From PALSA-612 sp963755155 (GTDB lineage: Bacteria > Actinomycetota > Thermoleophilia > Gaiellales > Gaiellaceae), in the NCBI GenBank assembly GCA_963755155.1, contig CAVWIV010000007.1:558001-622000 (forward strand): 64,000 nucleotides of DNA, read 5' to 3'. Of the stretch, positions 32,406 through 40,995 are shown piece after piece. The translations under genes were made by a program, and so were the position numbers. Within the stretch, counting starts at the first letter, position 1. Every line of letters begins with the position of its first letter. The notes below the pieces were generated by a model, which was not told the DNA's origin, did not search any database, and saw only the letters and a program-made list of their open reading frames with translations.

Positions 32406-33320
32406 TCAGCACCGCTTGATCGACTTCGTGAGGGTGACGACCTTGCCGCCCGACGTCACGCGGGCTCCCACGCGGACCTGTGCGGATAGCCCTGCGGTCG
32501 GGAACTTCGCCGCGAACGGCGCCTTCTTGTCGGTGGCCTTCGCCTTCCCATTCAGAAGGAACGTCACCGCTGTCACTGCGAAGCTCTTGTCCGGCTTGAC
32601 CGTTGCCGAGATCTTCTTCTTCGCGCACCCGACGACGAGCGTGGGCTTGGGGACAAACGCCTTGCCGAGCGTCAGCGAGATGTTGTCGATAAAGGCGTGG
32701 TGCTGGCCGTTGCCGTCGCCTACGACCGTGATCACGACGGCGATGCTCTGCGTCTTTGGAGGAAGGTTCGCCAGCGCGGTGCGCTTGAGCAGCACGGTCA
32801 GACGCTTCCTCTCCTCGAAGCTGACCGGGCCGACGCGGACGCTCCCGATCTGGGCGCCTGCGGCGTTGAGGAAACGAGCGGTCACGGTCGCAGTGTCCTT
32901 TGCCACGGTGTAGCCACCGATGAACGCTGTGAGCGACGCACCGACCTGACTGGCGTCTATCTCTGTAGCGGCGCTCGCAACGTCGATTGTCTGGGTCGCC
33001 GTGTGTGTCGTCGGCTTCTGGGTGTTGTCGCCAGGCCCGCCGGCGAAGAAGTTCTTCCCCCCGCCGATCGTCGCCGCGAACGCCTGTGTCGGCCAGTCCG
33101 CCTCCCGCGGGGCGTACTCCCAGGCCGAGAGATTGCCAGTCGTCGTCCACCCGACGGGCTTGACGACGATGGGAACTTTCGACCCCAGGCTGTCCTCGGC
33201 GCCTGGGTTCTGGACGAGGTTGCCGCCCGGTATTGCGCTCGGGCCAGCGCCGAGCGGCGCGGCCATGACAAGGATGGTCGCGAGACCTCCGACGAGCGCG
33301 ACAAAAGCGCTGCGTCTCAT
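32406..33320 (-). CDS. secreted carbohydrate-binding-like beta-sandwich protein
   Basis: The 304-residue protein has a signal peptide (MRRSAFVALVGGLATILVMA) followed by NLVQNPGAEDSLGSK, a start typical of CBM-like or DUF642-like beta-sandwich domains. It continues with a second beta domain (VTAVTFLLNGKAKATDKKAP) resembling Ig-like bacterial modules, which ends KSIKRC. The cysteine count is low, unlike its neighbours. It is separated by 7 bases from the phospholipase-like gene and likely shares its transcript. Ligand unknown. Confidence 0.72.
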   Translation of the reverse strand: MRRSAFVALVGGLATILVMAAPLGAGPSAIPGGNLVQNPGAEDSLGSKVPIVVKPVGWTTTGNLSAWEYAPREADWPTQAFAATIGGGKNFFAGGPGDNTQKPTTHTATQTIDVASAATEIDASQVGASLTAFIGGYTVAKDTATVTARFLNAAGAQIGSVRVGPVSFEERKRLTVLLKRTALANLPPKTQSIAVVITVVGDGNGQHHAFIDNISLTLGKAFVPKPTLVVGCAKKKISATVKPDKSFAVTAVTFLLNGKAKATDKKAPFAAKFPTAGLSAQVRVGARVTSGGKVVTLTKSIKRC

Positions 33321-33395
33321 TCGATTACCCCCCGCCTTCTAGGAATCAGTTCGCCCACCCTACGGGTTATTGGGAGCGAATGGGACTTTTCGCAC

Positions 33396-34493
33396 CTAGG
33401 CCGCTACGCAGCGGCCGCGGAGGCAGCGCTGGTTTGCCGCGCACCGCTGGCCGCAGGAGCCGCAGTTGGCCGGGTCGTAGTTCAACGTCACGCACCGGCC
33501 GTTGCAGCACGTCTGGTTGAGGTCGGTGCCGATGTTCTCCGAGAACCGCTGGCAGCACGTCTTGTTAGCGCCAGTCCCGCAGATCTGCGACCGGTTGCAG
33601 CAGAGCCCCTGGATGCCCGATCCGACAAGGAGCCTGCCGCCGAGCGAGACCTGACCCGGCGAGCAGCAGACCAAGGTCGCGCCGGGCACCTGCCGGTCGG
33701 GCGGGCAGCAGACGTACCGGGACGAGGCGGTGATGCCGCCGATCTGCCGCGGCAGCTCGCGGGCGCACTTGTTCGGCCGCGGGCAACACGTCCTCGAGCG
33801 GCTGCCCGGGTAACCGGTGGGGCACGCCGAGGCGTTGTTGGGGCAGCAGAGGCTCAGATACGAGTTGCCGCAGTACTGGGTCCGCTTGTCGCAGCATCTC
33901 CGCCCGCACTCCTCTTGCTGTGTCCCACAACGCGAGCAGAGGCCGCGTGCGGGATCCTTGCAGCGCCAGTTCGGCTTACAGCAGGCGAGCCCGCAACGCG
34001 TCCGGCCGCCCGTGCACTTCGGGAAGCAGATCGGCTGATTTCCGCCCGGCCCTGGAGCGCGAACGCACTCGAACCCCTTGGGGCAGCACACCTCCCTGCA
34101 CACGACCTGGTCGGGAGGGCAAGGGGTGATGCAGACCCCTCTGAAGCACACTTCGGTCTTGCCGCAGCAGAGCTTCGATGCCCGGTCGCAAAAGTTCCGG
34201 CCGTCCTCGCAGATGAACTGCTCGTGACAAAGGCCGCTGCCCGTCGGCGAGCACCTGACGTACCAGGGACAGCACGAGCCGGCGAAACCGTCCGACGTGT
34301 AGCAGCAGCGGGCCGACTCGATGCAGCCGCCGCCTCTGGCATTGCAGTCGGCGGCCCGCGACCAGGCGCGTCGCGGTACCGCGAGCGACGGAACCGACGC
34401 CGCGACGATCGCGCCCCCGGCCAGCCGCAGCGCCCGCGAGCGCGACATCGGTCGCGCCAGGCTCTTCGCAAGCTCGTCGAGAAACGCAGTCAT
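33396..34493 (-). CDS. cysteine-rich exported protein of the array, Stig1-like C-terminus
   Basis: The 365-residue protein has about 54 cysteines. The leader FLDELAKSLARPMSRSRALR has R-S-R instead of twin Arg. The mature part has many CC pairs (ARCCYTSDG, KLCCGKTEVC, REVCCPKGFEC, GLACCKPNWRC). Near the C-terminus are CCPPDRQVPGATLVCCSPGQ, shared with its paralogues, and CVTLNYDPANCGSCGQRC, a Stig1-like NCGxCGxxC module. It is presumably exported and cross-linked by disulfides. No enzymatic motif is visible. It stands alone between 52- and 75-base spacers. Confidence 0.82.
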   Translation of the reverse strand: MTAFLDELAKSLARPMSRSRALRLAGGAIVAASVPSLAVPRRAWSRAADCNARGGGCIESARCCYTSDGFAGSCCPWYVRCSPTGSGLCHEQFICEDGRNFCDRASKLCCGKTEVCFRGVCITPCPPDQVVCREVCCPKGFECVRAPGPGGNQPICFPKCTGGRTRCGLACCKPNWRCKDPARGLCSRCGTQQEECGRRCCDKRTQYCGNSYLSLCCPNNASACPTGYPGSRSRTCCPRPNKCARELPRQIGGITASSRYVCCPPDRQVPGATLVCCSPGQVSLGGRLLVGSGIQGLCCNRSQICGTGANKTCCQRFSENIGTDLNQTCCNGRCVTLNYDPANCGSCGQRCAANQRCLRGRCVAA

Positions 34494-34545
34494 CCTCGAC
34501 CTCCGTCGACAACGCGCCGATCATGCCAAAGCCCTCGGCGTGCGT

Positions 34546-35622
34546 CTACGGCGCGGCGAGCTCGATGAGGTTCGAGCTGGTCTGGCTGCCGCCCCGCTGA
34601 TCCGCTATCAAGTGCGTGTCGTCGATCTGTGCGATCACCTGATTCGTCGTGCAGGCCGTGCCGATGAGCTTGCCCGTAGGCGTGAACACCGCGCCCACGA
34701 GGATCCCGCGGATCTTGATCCGGCCCACGATCGTGCGGGCGGTTCCTCCGCGCGGCTCGGACCTGGGCGGAAGCTGCGGTAGCGCCGCTCTGCTCCCGTC
34801 CTTCAGCTTCGCGATGATCGGACCATGGATGTAGGCGCCGAATACCCTCGTCGCGTCTACGCCGTGGAGGAAGAGCTGCTGCTTCCTCGCGGGCAGCGAT
34901 GCGCCCCAGCCGGCCACGCGCTTGCCGCTCTTGACGTCGTAGGCGCCGATCGGCCGGTAGCCGGGGCTACCTGGAGGGATCGCGATGTACAGGCGCGAGC
35001 CGTCGGTCACCATCTCGTCCACGCGCCATGCGAGCTCCTGCCGCCAGCGGGGTGCGCCGGTCACGGGGTGATAGGCGCCGAGCGTCACAGGCGAGTCGTC
35101 CTGTGCGCCGCCCACAATGACGCTGCCGCCCGCGTAGACGAGCGAATACGCGTGCCCGTTGCGGAAGTCCGGAGGCACGAACGATGCCACCGGTGCGCCG
35201 GTGGACAGCCTGAACGCGTCGATCTCGAGCCCCGAGCCTTCCGGCCCGTGCGCGGCGTAGACGGTGGTCGGCGAGGCGGCGAGCGCGACCACGAAGTGGC
35301 CGGACGGAAGTACAGGGGCGAAGGGAAGCACCCGCCCGGAGCGCATGTCGATCGCGGCGAGCTCGTGCCGCCGCTTGCCGGCGATCGACCTCACGCCGCT
35401 GAAGACGAGCGTGCGGCCGGTGATCGCAACCGGCTCGCCGGCGAAGCCCTGCACGCGGTGCTTGAACTTCGCGGTCGGCTTCCACTCCAGCGGCCCGCCG
35501 CCGGGAAAGACGAAACCGCGTCGCGAGCAGGACTGCTGCTCTGCGACCGGAGCGGCGCCGAGCATGCCCGCGACAACGAGCGCCGCCGCGGCGAAGGCGA
35601 GCCCTGCGACGAACGGTTTCAT
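34546..35622 (-). CDS. secreted beta-propeller-like protein
   Basis: The 358-residue protein has a signal peptide (KPFVAGLAFAAAALVVAGML) and repeated beta blades of the PQQ/WD-like type, for example LAAIDMRSGRVLPFAPVLP, EIDAFRLSTGAPVASFVPP, LGAYHPVTGAPRWRQELAW and IGAYDVKSGKRVAGWGASLP, each with an x-D/H-x-x-[ST]-G turn. Only two cysteines are seen. It overlaps the gene upstream (ATGA). A structural or ligand-binding role in the exported assembly is a guess. Confidence 0.78.
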   Translation of the reverse strand: MKPFVAGLAFAAAALVVAGMLGAAPVAEQQSCSRRGFVFPGGGPLEWKPTAKFKHRVQGFAGEPVAITGRTLVFSGVRSIAGKRRHELAAIDMRSGRVLPFAPVLPSGHFVVALAASPTTVYAAHGPEGSGLEIDAFRLSTGAPVASFVPPDFRNGHAYSLVYAGGSVIVGGAQDDSPVTLGAYHPVTGAPRWRQELAWRVDEMVTDGSRLYIAIPPGSPGYRPIGAYDVKSGKRVAGWGASLPARKQQLFLHGVDATRVFGAYIHGPIIAKLKDGSRAALPQLPPRSEPRGGTARTIVGRIKIRGILVGAVFTPTGKLIGTACTTNQVIAQIDDTHLIADQRGGSQTSSNLIELAAP

Positions 35623-36785
35623 CTCAGCGGCAGCACCGTAGCGCGCACGGTGGGCCTCCTACCGCCCGAGAAGCTCTCGTACACCGCAGTCGTGACGAAG
35701 CCGCCCGGCCCGAACGCGCCGTTCCGGGGAGCGATCGTCAGTCCCTGGCCCCGCTCGAAGGAGCCGAGGCGCTCCGGGACGTCGATCGAGCTCGCGAGCC
35801 GGGCGTTACGTCCCTTCGGGTCGGAACGCGCTGTCCCAACGATGCCGAAGGTGGCCTTCGGAGTCACCTTGGAGGAGGTGAACGCGAGCTCGAGACGGCC
35901 CGGGCCGGCGCGGGTGGCGAAGACGAGCTCACCGGCGCCGGCTAGCTTGATCGGCGTCAGCGACCGTTCGCCCGAAGCCCACGTGTAGTTCGGGTCGAGG
36001 CTACGCGGGCCGCGCTTGGCCGCCTGCACGATGAGACGACAGGCATCGGAGCAGACGAGCGCGACGGTCTTCACGAAGGTGTACGCGCCGGGAGTCGCGG
36101 CCGGCTTGCCGCGCGGCTCGAGGGTCTGGGGATCGAGCTGGACCATTTCCGCGGGATGCTCCGGACGCGAACCCTTCCAGGCGAGCCAGAGCCGACCCTT
36201 GCGATCGAGGCCGAGCTGCGGAGGCTCGAAGAAGCTGCGCTTGACGAACGAGGCGTAGACCACGGCATCGCCGTTGACGTCGCAACACGCGCCCGTCCGG
36301 ACCTCGAAGTTGCGACATTCCGCGGGGGGCTCCAGGTAGTCGCAGTAGTTCACAAGCCGAATCACGCGATCGGGCAGCTGGATCACGCTGGACCCCGTCG
36401 AGTAGGCGGCCGGAGGAGCGCCGGTGTCGAAGTCCCGTCGCCCACCGAAGCGGCCCGTGGGGAGGAGCTTCACGGCCTGCAGGCCATCGCGTCCGGCGTC
36501 GAGGACGAGCTCCTGACCGTGCGGGCCGATGAGGCCCCAGCCGCGCGAGACGGCGAGCGTCGCCGTCGTCCACCCTGAGAGCTTCCCGCTTGCTACACGA
36601 GCGCTCTTCGTCCTGAAGTTCCCGCTCTCGATCCCGCTGTAGTACCACGCTCGCCCCGCCGCAAAGAAGACGCCTCTCTGGTCGACGCCGACCGGGATCG
36701 TCTGCCAGCTCGGCTTCGCCGCGGCCCCTGCCACGGTCGCCGAGAGCACACCGGCGATGGTCGCGACGATGAGCACCCGCTTCAT
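35619..36785 (-). CDS. secreted hypothetical protein (propeller-like)
   Basis: The 388-residue protein starts MKRVLIVATIAGVLSATVAG, a signal peptide. It then has beta-strand-rich repeats such as GVFFAAGRAWYYSGIESGNF, QPELGLDRKGRLWLAWKGSR-like segments (PPQLGLDRKGRLWLAWKG), and MVQLDPQTLEPRGKPAATPG. The pattern resembles a six- or seven-bladed propeller, but I cannot name a family. Six cysteines cluster in the centre (VNYCDYLEPPAECRNFE, GACCDVNGD, VCSDACRL). It is coupled by TGATG to the gene upstream and by ATGA to the one downstream. Confidence 0.75.
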   Translation of the reverse strand: MKRVLIVATIAGVLSATVAGAAAKPSWQTIPVGVDQRGVFFAAGRAWYYSGIESGNFRTKSARVASGKLSGWTTATLAVSRGWGLIGPHGQELVLDAGRDGLQAVKLLPTGRFGGRRDFDTGAPPAAYSTGSSVIQLPDRVIRLVNYCDYLEPPAECRNFEVRTGACCDVNGDAVVYASFVKRSFFEPPQLGLDRKGRLWLAWKGSRPEHPAEMVQLDPQTLEPRGKPAATPGAYTFVKTVALVCSDACRLIVQAAKRGPRSLDPNYTWASGERSLTPIKLAGAGELVFATRAGPGRLELAFTSSKVTPKATFGIVGTARSDPKGRNARLASSIDVPERLGSFERGQGLTIAPRNGAFGPGGFVTTAVYESFSGGRRPTVRATVLPLR

Positions 36786-37477
36786 CAGCAGCCCTTGTCG
36801 ACGGCGCAGTCGATGGGCGTGTAGCGGATGCGCTGGAGGACCACCGTGATGTCCCACTCGATCGACTCGATGCCGGGGTCGGTGAAGCGCTCCTCATGGT
36901 GGCCCTTGATCGTCACCCGCGGCTTCGTGGCGAGCAGGCCGATCGGCGCGTATGCCACCGCATCCTGATACCAGTTGCCGAAGACGGGCTTGCCGCATGT
37001 GGAGGGCAACGCTCCTTCACCGCCGACGTCCTGCCCGGGATGCGGCTCCGCGAGCGGGATCCTCCCGACACTTGCAGAGATCCTCTTCGCGCCTCGCGGC
37101 GGATTCCAGTCGAGAAACACGGTCGTTCGCCGCGGGGACACCTTGGTAGAGATCGTGCGGGTGCAGGCCGGGTCGGGGCTCGCGTACGTTCCGGTTCCGG
37201 ACGATGTGACGGCCGGCGCAACCGTCCACGTTCGGCGCCACGCGCTCGCCGACACCTTCGGTCCGAGGTAGCTCATCTTCAGCGGTTTGGACGGCCGCTC
37301 GAGCTTGTAGCGCGTCGTCGCTTGCGACGTCTTGTACGTCAGGGTGGCCGTCATCGTGAAGTCGACGACCCGGAACTCATAGGCGAATGGCTTTACGGCG
37401 AGGACGGTCGACGCCGATTGGCCCGACGGCACCAATAGGGTGAGCGCGACGAGCGAGAGCAGGCAGATCCTTCTCAC
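36785..37477 (-). CDS. secreted hypothetical protein
   Basis: The 230-residue protein begins MRRICLLSLVALTLLVPSGQ, a signal peptide, followed by a beta-rich domain: VVDFTMTATLTYKTSQATTR, TVAPAVTSSGTGTYASPDPA and ESIEWDITVVLQRIRYTPID. It has few cysteines (DPACTRTI, LPSTCGKPV, IDCAVDKGC). No family recognised. It overlaps the stop of the upstream cysteine-rich gene (four bases) and the start of the next one, so it belongs to the same operon. Confidence 0.75.
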   Translation of the reverse strand: MRRICLLSLVALTLLVPSGQSASTVLAVKPFAYEFRVVDFTMTATLTYKTSQATTRYKLERPSKPLKMSYLGPKVSASAWRRTWTVAPAVTSSGTGTYASPDPACTRTISTKVSPRRTTVFLDWNPPRGAKRISASVGRIPLAEPHPGQDVGGEGALPSTCGKPVFGNWYQDAVAYAPIGLLATKPRVTIKGHHEERFTDPGIESIEWDITVVLQRIRYTPIDCAVDKGC

Positions 37478-38439
37478 GGCGTGCAGACCCCGTTCCGGAT
37501 CTGGCTAGGCGGGCAGCAGTCCGGGGGGATGCCCGGAGGTGGGATGCGGAAGCCGCGCGTGTTGAGCGCCACCATCCCCCGCGGGCAACAGAGGTCCGGG
37601 TTGCTGTTCACCCGTTCGGGCGGGCAACAGATGGGCGGCGTCCCTGGCAAGACGCCGATGTTCCCTCGGAGGATCGGCGTCCTGCACTTGTGCTCCGGTG
37701 GACAGCACGCTCTGCCGTTGGCCGTGTTGCAGCAGAAGCGGCCGTTCGGGCAGCAGCCGGCCTTGCCGCAGCAGCGCGTCGTGCGCCGGTTGCAGCACTT
37801 GCGCTCGCACGCCTCCTGGTCGTCGCGGCAAGGCTTGCAGATGCCCGTCCTCGGGTTGGCGCAGCGCCGGCCACGTGGGCAGCACTTGTCCGGGCCGCAC
37901 CGCGCACGACCCTGGGGACACTTCGGAATGCACCTGCGCGCAGAGCCCGTGCCGAAGCACTCCTCGTTCACCCTGCAGCAGCTGTTACGGCACAACGACT
38001 CGCCGCGCTTGCAGCAGACCCCGCTCGTCGGGTTGGCGCAGTATTCCCCGCGTTGACAGCAGAAGGTGCTGCAGCACTCGACACCCGGTGCGCAAGCGTG
38101 GCCGTCGCTGCAACACTGCCAGCCAGGCAGGACCGGGTTCGCATTACCCCGCTCGTCGTAGCAGCAGACGCCGTTGGGAACGTCGAACAAGACGTCGGAC
38201 CCCAGGGGATCAGCCGGCGGACGGTACGGGCAACACGTGTCCCTGCCCGGCCGATAGCAGTCGAGAGACGACCCGCCGCACTCCTGCGCGCCCGGGCCGC
38301 AGTTCTGAGCGAATGCCCACCGCGGCCGCACGCCGGCGACTGCAAGACCTGCGAGCGACCCGGCGACGAGCCGGAGCGCGGTTCGGCGCGGCATCGGTCT
38401 CGCGAGCGAGCGCGCGAGCTCGTCGATGAGCGCGCTCAC
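37474..38439 (-). CDS. cysteine-rich exported protein of the array
   Basis: The 321-residue protein has about 48 cysteines. The leader LIDELARSLARPMPRRTALR carries twin Arg and is followed by a hydrophobic segment ending at AFAQNC. CC-rich blocks include DTCCPYRPP, VECCSTFCCQRGEYC and TRCCGKAGCCPNGRFCC. The C-terminal module RTPILRGNIGVLPGTPPICC, then CCPRGMVALNTRGF, is shared with the genes at 43225 and 44290. It begins 3 bases after the MauE-thioredoxin gene, so both are probably expressed together. Probably structural; no active-site motif seen. Confidence 0.84.
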   Translation of the reverse strand: MSALIDELARSLARPMPRRTALRLVAGSLAGLAVAGVRPRWAFAQNCGPGAQECGGSSLDCYRPGRDTCCPYRPPADPLGSDVLFDVPNGVCCYDERGNANPVLPGWQCCSDGHACAPGVECCSTFCCQRGEYCANPTSGVCCKRGESLCRNSCCRVNEECFGTGSARRCIPKCPQGRARCGPDKCCPRGRRCANPRTGICKPCRDDQEACERKCCNRRTTRCCGKAGCCPNGRFCCNTANGRACCPPEHKCRTPILRGNIGVLPGTPPICCPPERVNSNPDLCCPRGMVALNTRGFRIPPPGIPPDCCPPSQIRNGVCTP

Positions 38440-38442
38440 GGC

Positions 38443-39888
38443 CTACCGTCCCTTGGCGAGCTCCATGACGGCTTCCGCGCCGGCGACGACGTCCGACGCG
38501 ATGCGTCCGTCGGCGTCGACGAGTACCGCCATCGGCGTGCCGTTGGCGCCGAAAGCGGAGCCGGCCTCGAAGCTCTCGTCGAGTAGGACGAGCGACGTGA
38601 AGCCTTCCGCGCGCGTGCCCTCCGCGTCGCCCGACGAGACGACGACGAGACGCGGAGCCACGCCGTTCGTCGACGTCTCCCAGGCGAGCACGTCTTCGTG
38701 CATCGACCGGCAGAAGCCGCAGTCGGGATTCCAGAAGAGGAGCAGCGCGTCGTCTCCGCGCAACGACGAGAGTGCGACGGCTTCGCCCTCCAGCGAGGGC
38801 AGCTCGACGGAGGGGATCTCTGCTCCGATCGGAAGACCCTCGCTCCCGTCGTCGCCGGCCGCAGTCTGCTCGACCAACCGCTCGATCCACTCGCTGCCCG
38901 CCACGACCCAGCTGCCGATCGTCCCGTCCGGCGCGATCACGACGGCGCTCGGCGTGCCGTTCGCCTCGTAGGCCTCGTAGGTCGCATGTCCGTCGTCGAG
39001 CAGCACGTTTGCGAGCTCGTGCTCGGCCGCCTCGGCACCCACCTCCTCGGCCGCTCCGTCGCTCACGAGGACGACCGACAGCGTCTCCGCGTGGTCGCGC
39101 TGCCACGCAGCGACGGTCGGCATGAGCGCGGAGCACGGCCCGCAGTTCGGGCTCGTGAAGAGCAGCACTGCCGGCAGCTCGGTCTCGAGGAACGTGCTGA
39201 GCGAGGCCGGCTCTCCGGACAGGCTTTGCGCGCTGAAGGCCGGCGCCGGCGTACCGGGTGCCAGGCCGAGCTCCGGCATCGGCTCGTCGTCGAGCTCGTA
39301 GCCGGCGCTCGCGAGCGCGGCCTCGACGCGGTCGAGGCGCGTGAGCACCTTGCCGTAGGACCTCATGAGGGTGAGGAAGGCCGTCCCGCCGACGACGATG
39401 ATCCCAACGGCAACTGCGGCCACGACGGCAGCGAGCAGCTCGGCGCTCTCGAGGTCCCCGAGCCATGCGAACGCGCTCGCCTGGTCATCGCTGACGTTGC
39501 CGGCGAGCGAGACGACGGCCAGCGCGGCAAGCACACCGTTGCGGGCGAGCGTCTTCCAGCTCGCAGGCGCCGAGTGCAGCTGGCCGAAGCAGTGGCAGTC
39601 GGGAGCGCGGCCGCGCGCGAGGCTCACGCCGATCGCGACGCTGAAGATCGCGAGCAGCACCAGAGCGCCGATAGCGCCGTACGCAGCGGTCTCCGGGAAG
39701 AGGAGCAACCCGGCGACCGCGAGCTCGGCGACCGGCAGGAGCAGCGCCAGCGTGCCCGCCGACCACTCCGGCGCGCCGAAAGCGACGACGGCCTCGCGCG
39801 TGCCACCTCGATCGGTGAGCTTCGTGACGGCAGCAACCGCGAACACCGCGGCGAGCACAAGGCTGGCGAAGAGTGTCAGAGCTGTCAT
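38443..39888 (-). CDS. MauE-like membrane domain fused to two thioredoxin-like domains
   Basis: The 481-residue fusion has an N-terminal MauE/DoxX-like region with about four membrane helices (LTLFASLVLAAVFAVAAVTK, ALLLPVAELAVAGLLLF, AIGALVLLAIFSVAIGVSLA) and the APDCHCFGQL cysteine motif. A further helix follows (LLAAVVAAVAVGIIVVGGTA). Then come two AhpC/TSA-type thioredoxin domains, with CxxC motifs in LFTSPNCGPCSALMP (near 248-251) and LFWNPDCGFCRSMHE (near 390). MauD/MauE proteins are needed to mature disulfide-rich methylamine dehydrogenase, so a dedicated oxidase or isomerase for the neighbouring cysteine-rich proteins is a strong inference. The start overlaps the stop of the 68-cysteine gene. 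Confidence 0.9.
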   Translation of the reverse strand: MTALTLFASLVLAAVFAVAAVTKLTDRGGTREAVVAFGAPEWSAGTLALLLPVAELAVAGLLLFPETAAYGAIGALVLLAIFSVAIGVSLARGRAPDCHCFGQLHSAPASWKTLARNGVLAALAVVSLAGNVSDDQASAFAWLGDLESAELLAAVVAAVAVGIIVVGGTAFLTLMRSYGKVLTRLDRVEAALASAGYELDDEPMPELGLAPGTPAPAFSAQSLSGEPASLSTFLETELPAVLLFTSPNCGPCSALMPTVAAWQRDHAETLSVVLVSDGAAEEVGAEAAEHELANVLLDDGHATYEAYEANGTPSAVVIAPDGTIGSWVVAGSEWIERLVEQTAAGDDGSEGLPIGAEIPSVELPSLEGEAVALSSLRGDDALLLFWNPDCGFCRSMHEDVLAWETSTNGVAPRLVVVSSGDAEGTRAEGFTSLVLLDESFEAGSAFGANGTPMAVLVDADGRIASDVVAGAEAVMELAKGR

Positions 39889-40922
39889 GGCCTCGGGAGC
39901 CCCACGCAGGCGCCCTCCCGACAGTACTGCCTGGGCCCGCACGGCGGGCTGCACGGCTCGCAGCTGTTCGACCCCCGTGGACAGCACTGGCCCCTGACGA
40001 CGGTGTCTCCGCGCGGGCAACAGACGCCCCCGACGAAACGGTCTCTCGGGCAGCAGGTGAAGGTGCCCGTCTCCGCCGCCCGGGCGCAGGGCTGCGCACT
40101 GGGGCAGCAGCCCTTGTCGCAGCACTCTTTGTCGTTCGAGCAGCAGTGGTTGCCGCAGCACTTCTTCCCATCGGGGCAGCACGTCTCGCCGCAGCACTTG
40201 GCCGTCTTTGGGCAGCAGTGGTTCTCGAAGCAGCACTTCTGGCTCTTCGGACAGCACTTGCCGTTGCAGCACGTCTCGCCCTTGATGCAACACGTCTTGC
40301 CGCACTTCTGCGAGCCCTTCGGGCACGGTACGCACTTCCCCGGCCTCCCCGGCTTGCAGCGGGTTCGTGGCGGGCAGCACTTCCCGGTGCAGCAGAACTC
40401 GGTGGGCTTGCAGCAGTCGACGGTATTGCCGCCTCTGCATGCAGTCTCCCTCGCCTTGCAGCAGTAACCGAGGTCCGGATCGGCGCACTCCTCGCCGCGC
40501 TCGCAGCACGCGTCTCCGCACCTCGTCTTGCCCGGCTGCACCTCGCCGCCGCAGCAGTCGGGTCTAACAGGCCCCGGGCCACACTTGCCGCCGCCGAGGC
40601 ACCTCGACCGCTCAGGGTCGCACGGGTTGCAGCAGAACATCTCGCAGCAGCCGTTGCTACCGCAGTCTCCTTTGCAACACGCCCACGGCTGAGGGCAGCA
40701 CGTCGGGAAGCAGGCCTCGCTCGCCGGCGAACAGTATTTCCAGCCTTCCTTCGACACGCGGGTGTCGCAGACATGCTGCGCGCGCCCGAGTCCGGCGCGC
40801 GCCGACGGCGTCATGCCTCCTGCCCAGATCCCCACCACCGCGCCTCCGAACACGCGAAGAGCGCCCCGCCGCGGCATTGGTCTCGCCAGCGAGCGCGCGA
40901 GATCGTCGAGGAACTGCGTCAT
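39885..40922 (-). CDS. cysteine-rich exported protein with CC-x5-CC-x3 repeats (68 Cys)
   Basis: The 345-residue protein is about 20% cysteine. The leader FLDDLARSLARPMPRRGALR with twin Arg is followed by a hydrophobic segment (VFGGAVVGIWAGGM) and ARAG. The mature C-terminal half alternates spacers of five and three residues between CC pairs, for example CCIKGETCCNGKCC and CCPDGKKCCGNHCC. The end has TCCPRDRFVGGVCCPRGDTV and CSPPCGPRQYCREGACVG. The start is ATG at 40922; a frame open further upstream is ignored. The stop overlaps the MauE-thioredoxin gene start, linking substrate and machine. Confidence 0.88.
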   Translation of the reverse strand: MTQFLDDLARSLARPMPRRGALRVFGGAVVGIWAGGMTPSARAGLGRAQHVCDTRVSKEGWKYCSPASEACFPTCCPQPWACCKGDCGSNGCCEMFCCNPCDPERSRCLGGGKCGPGPVRPDCCGGEVQPGKTRCGDACCERGEECADPDLGYCCKARETACRGGNTVDCCKPTEFCCTGKCCPPRTRCKPGRPGKCVPCPKGSQKCGKTCCIKGETCCNGKCCPKSQKCCFENHCCPKTAKCCGETCCPDGKKCCGNHCCSNDKECCDKGCCPSAQPCARAAETGTFTCCPRDRFVGGVCCPRGDTVVRGQCCPRGSNSCEPCSPPCGPRQYCREGACVGLPRP

Positions 40923-40989
40923 CGAAGCCCCGGCGGCGACGGCGGCACGGCTCGAATTCTCGCAAACGGGTGTCGAAACGCAAGCCCGG
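40799..40989 (-). repeat. duplicated leader/upstream segment, copy 1
   Basis: This ~190-base segment covers the promoter-proximal spacer and the leader codons of the 40922 gene. By eye it is about 90% identical to 41901-42089 in front of the next paralogue. The match includes the non-coding spacer and the TTTCGAC element, so it reflects recent duplication rather than codon constraint alone. Confidence 0.75.
40972..40979 (-). promoter_or_regulatory. TTTCGAC element upstream of the 39885-40922 gene
   Basis: Minus-strand sequence GTTTCGACACCC, about 50 bases before the ATG and within the spacer after the preceding gene. One of five such sites; a possible ECF promoter or activator element. Confidence 0.35.
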
Positions 40990-40995
40990 CATGCC

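Noticed and set aside
38443..39888. Methylamine dehydrogenase maturation operon (mauE/mauD)
   Set aside because: No mauA or mauB homologue is nearby; the MauE-like domain is fused to two thioredoxins and embedded among unrelated cysteine-rich proteins.
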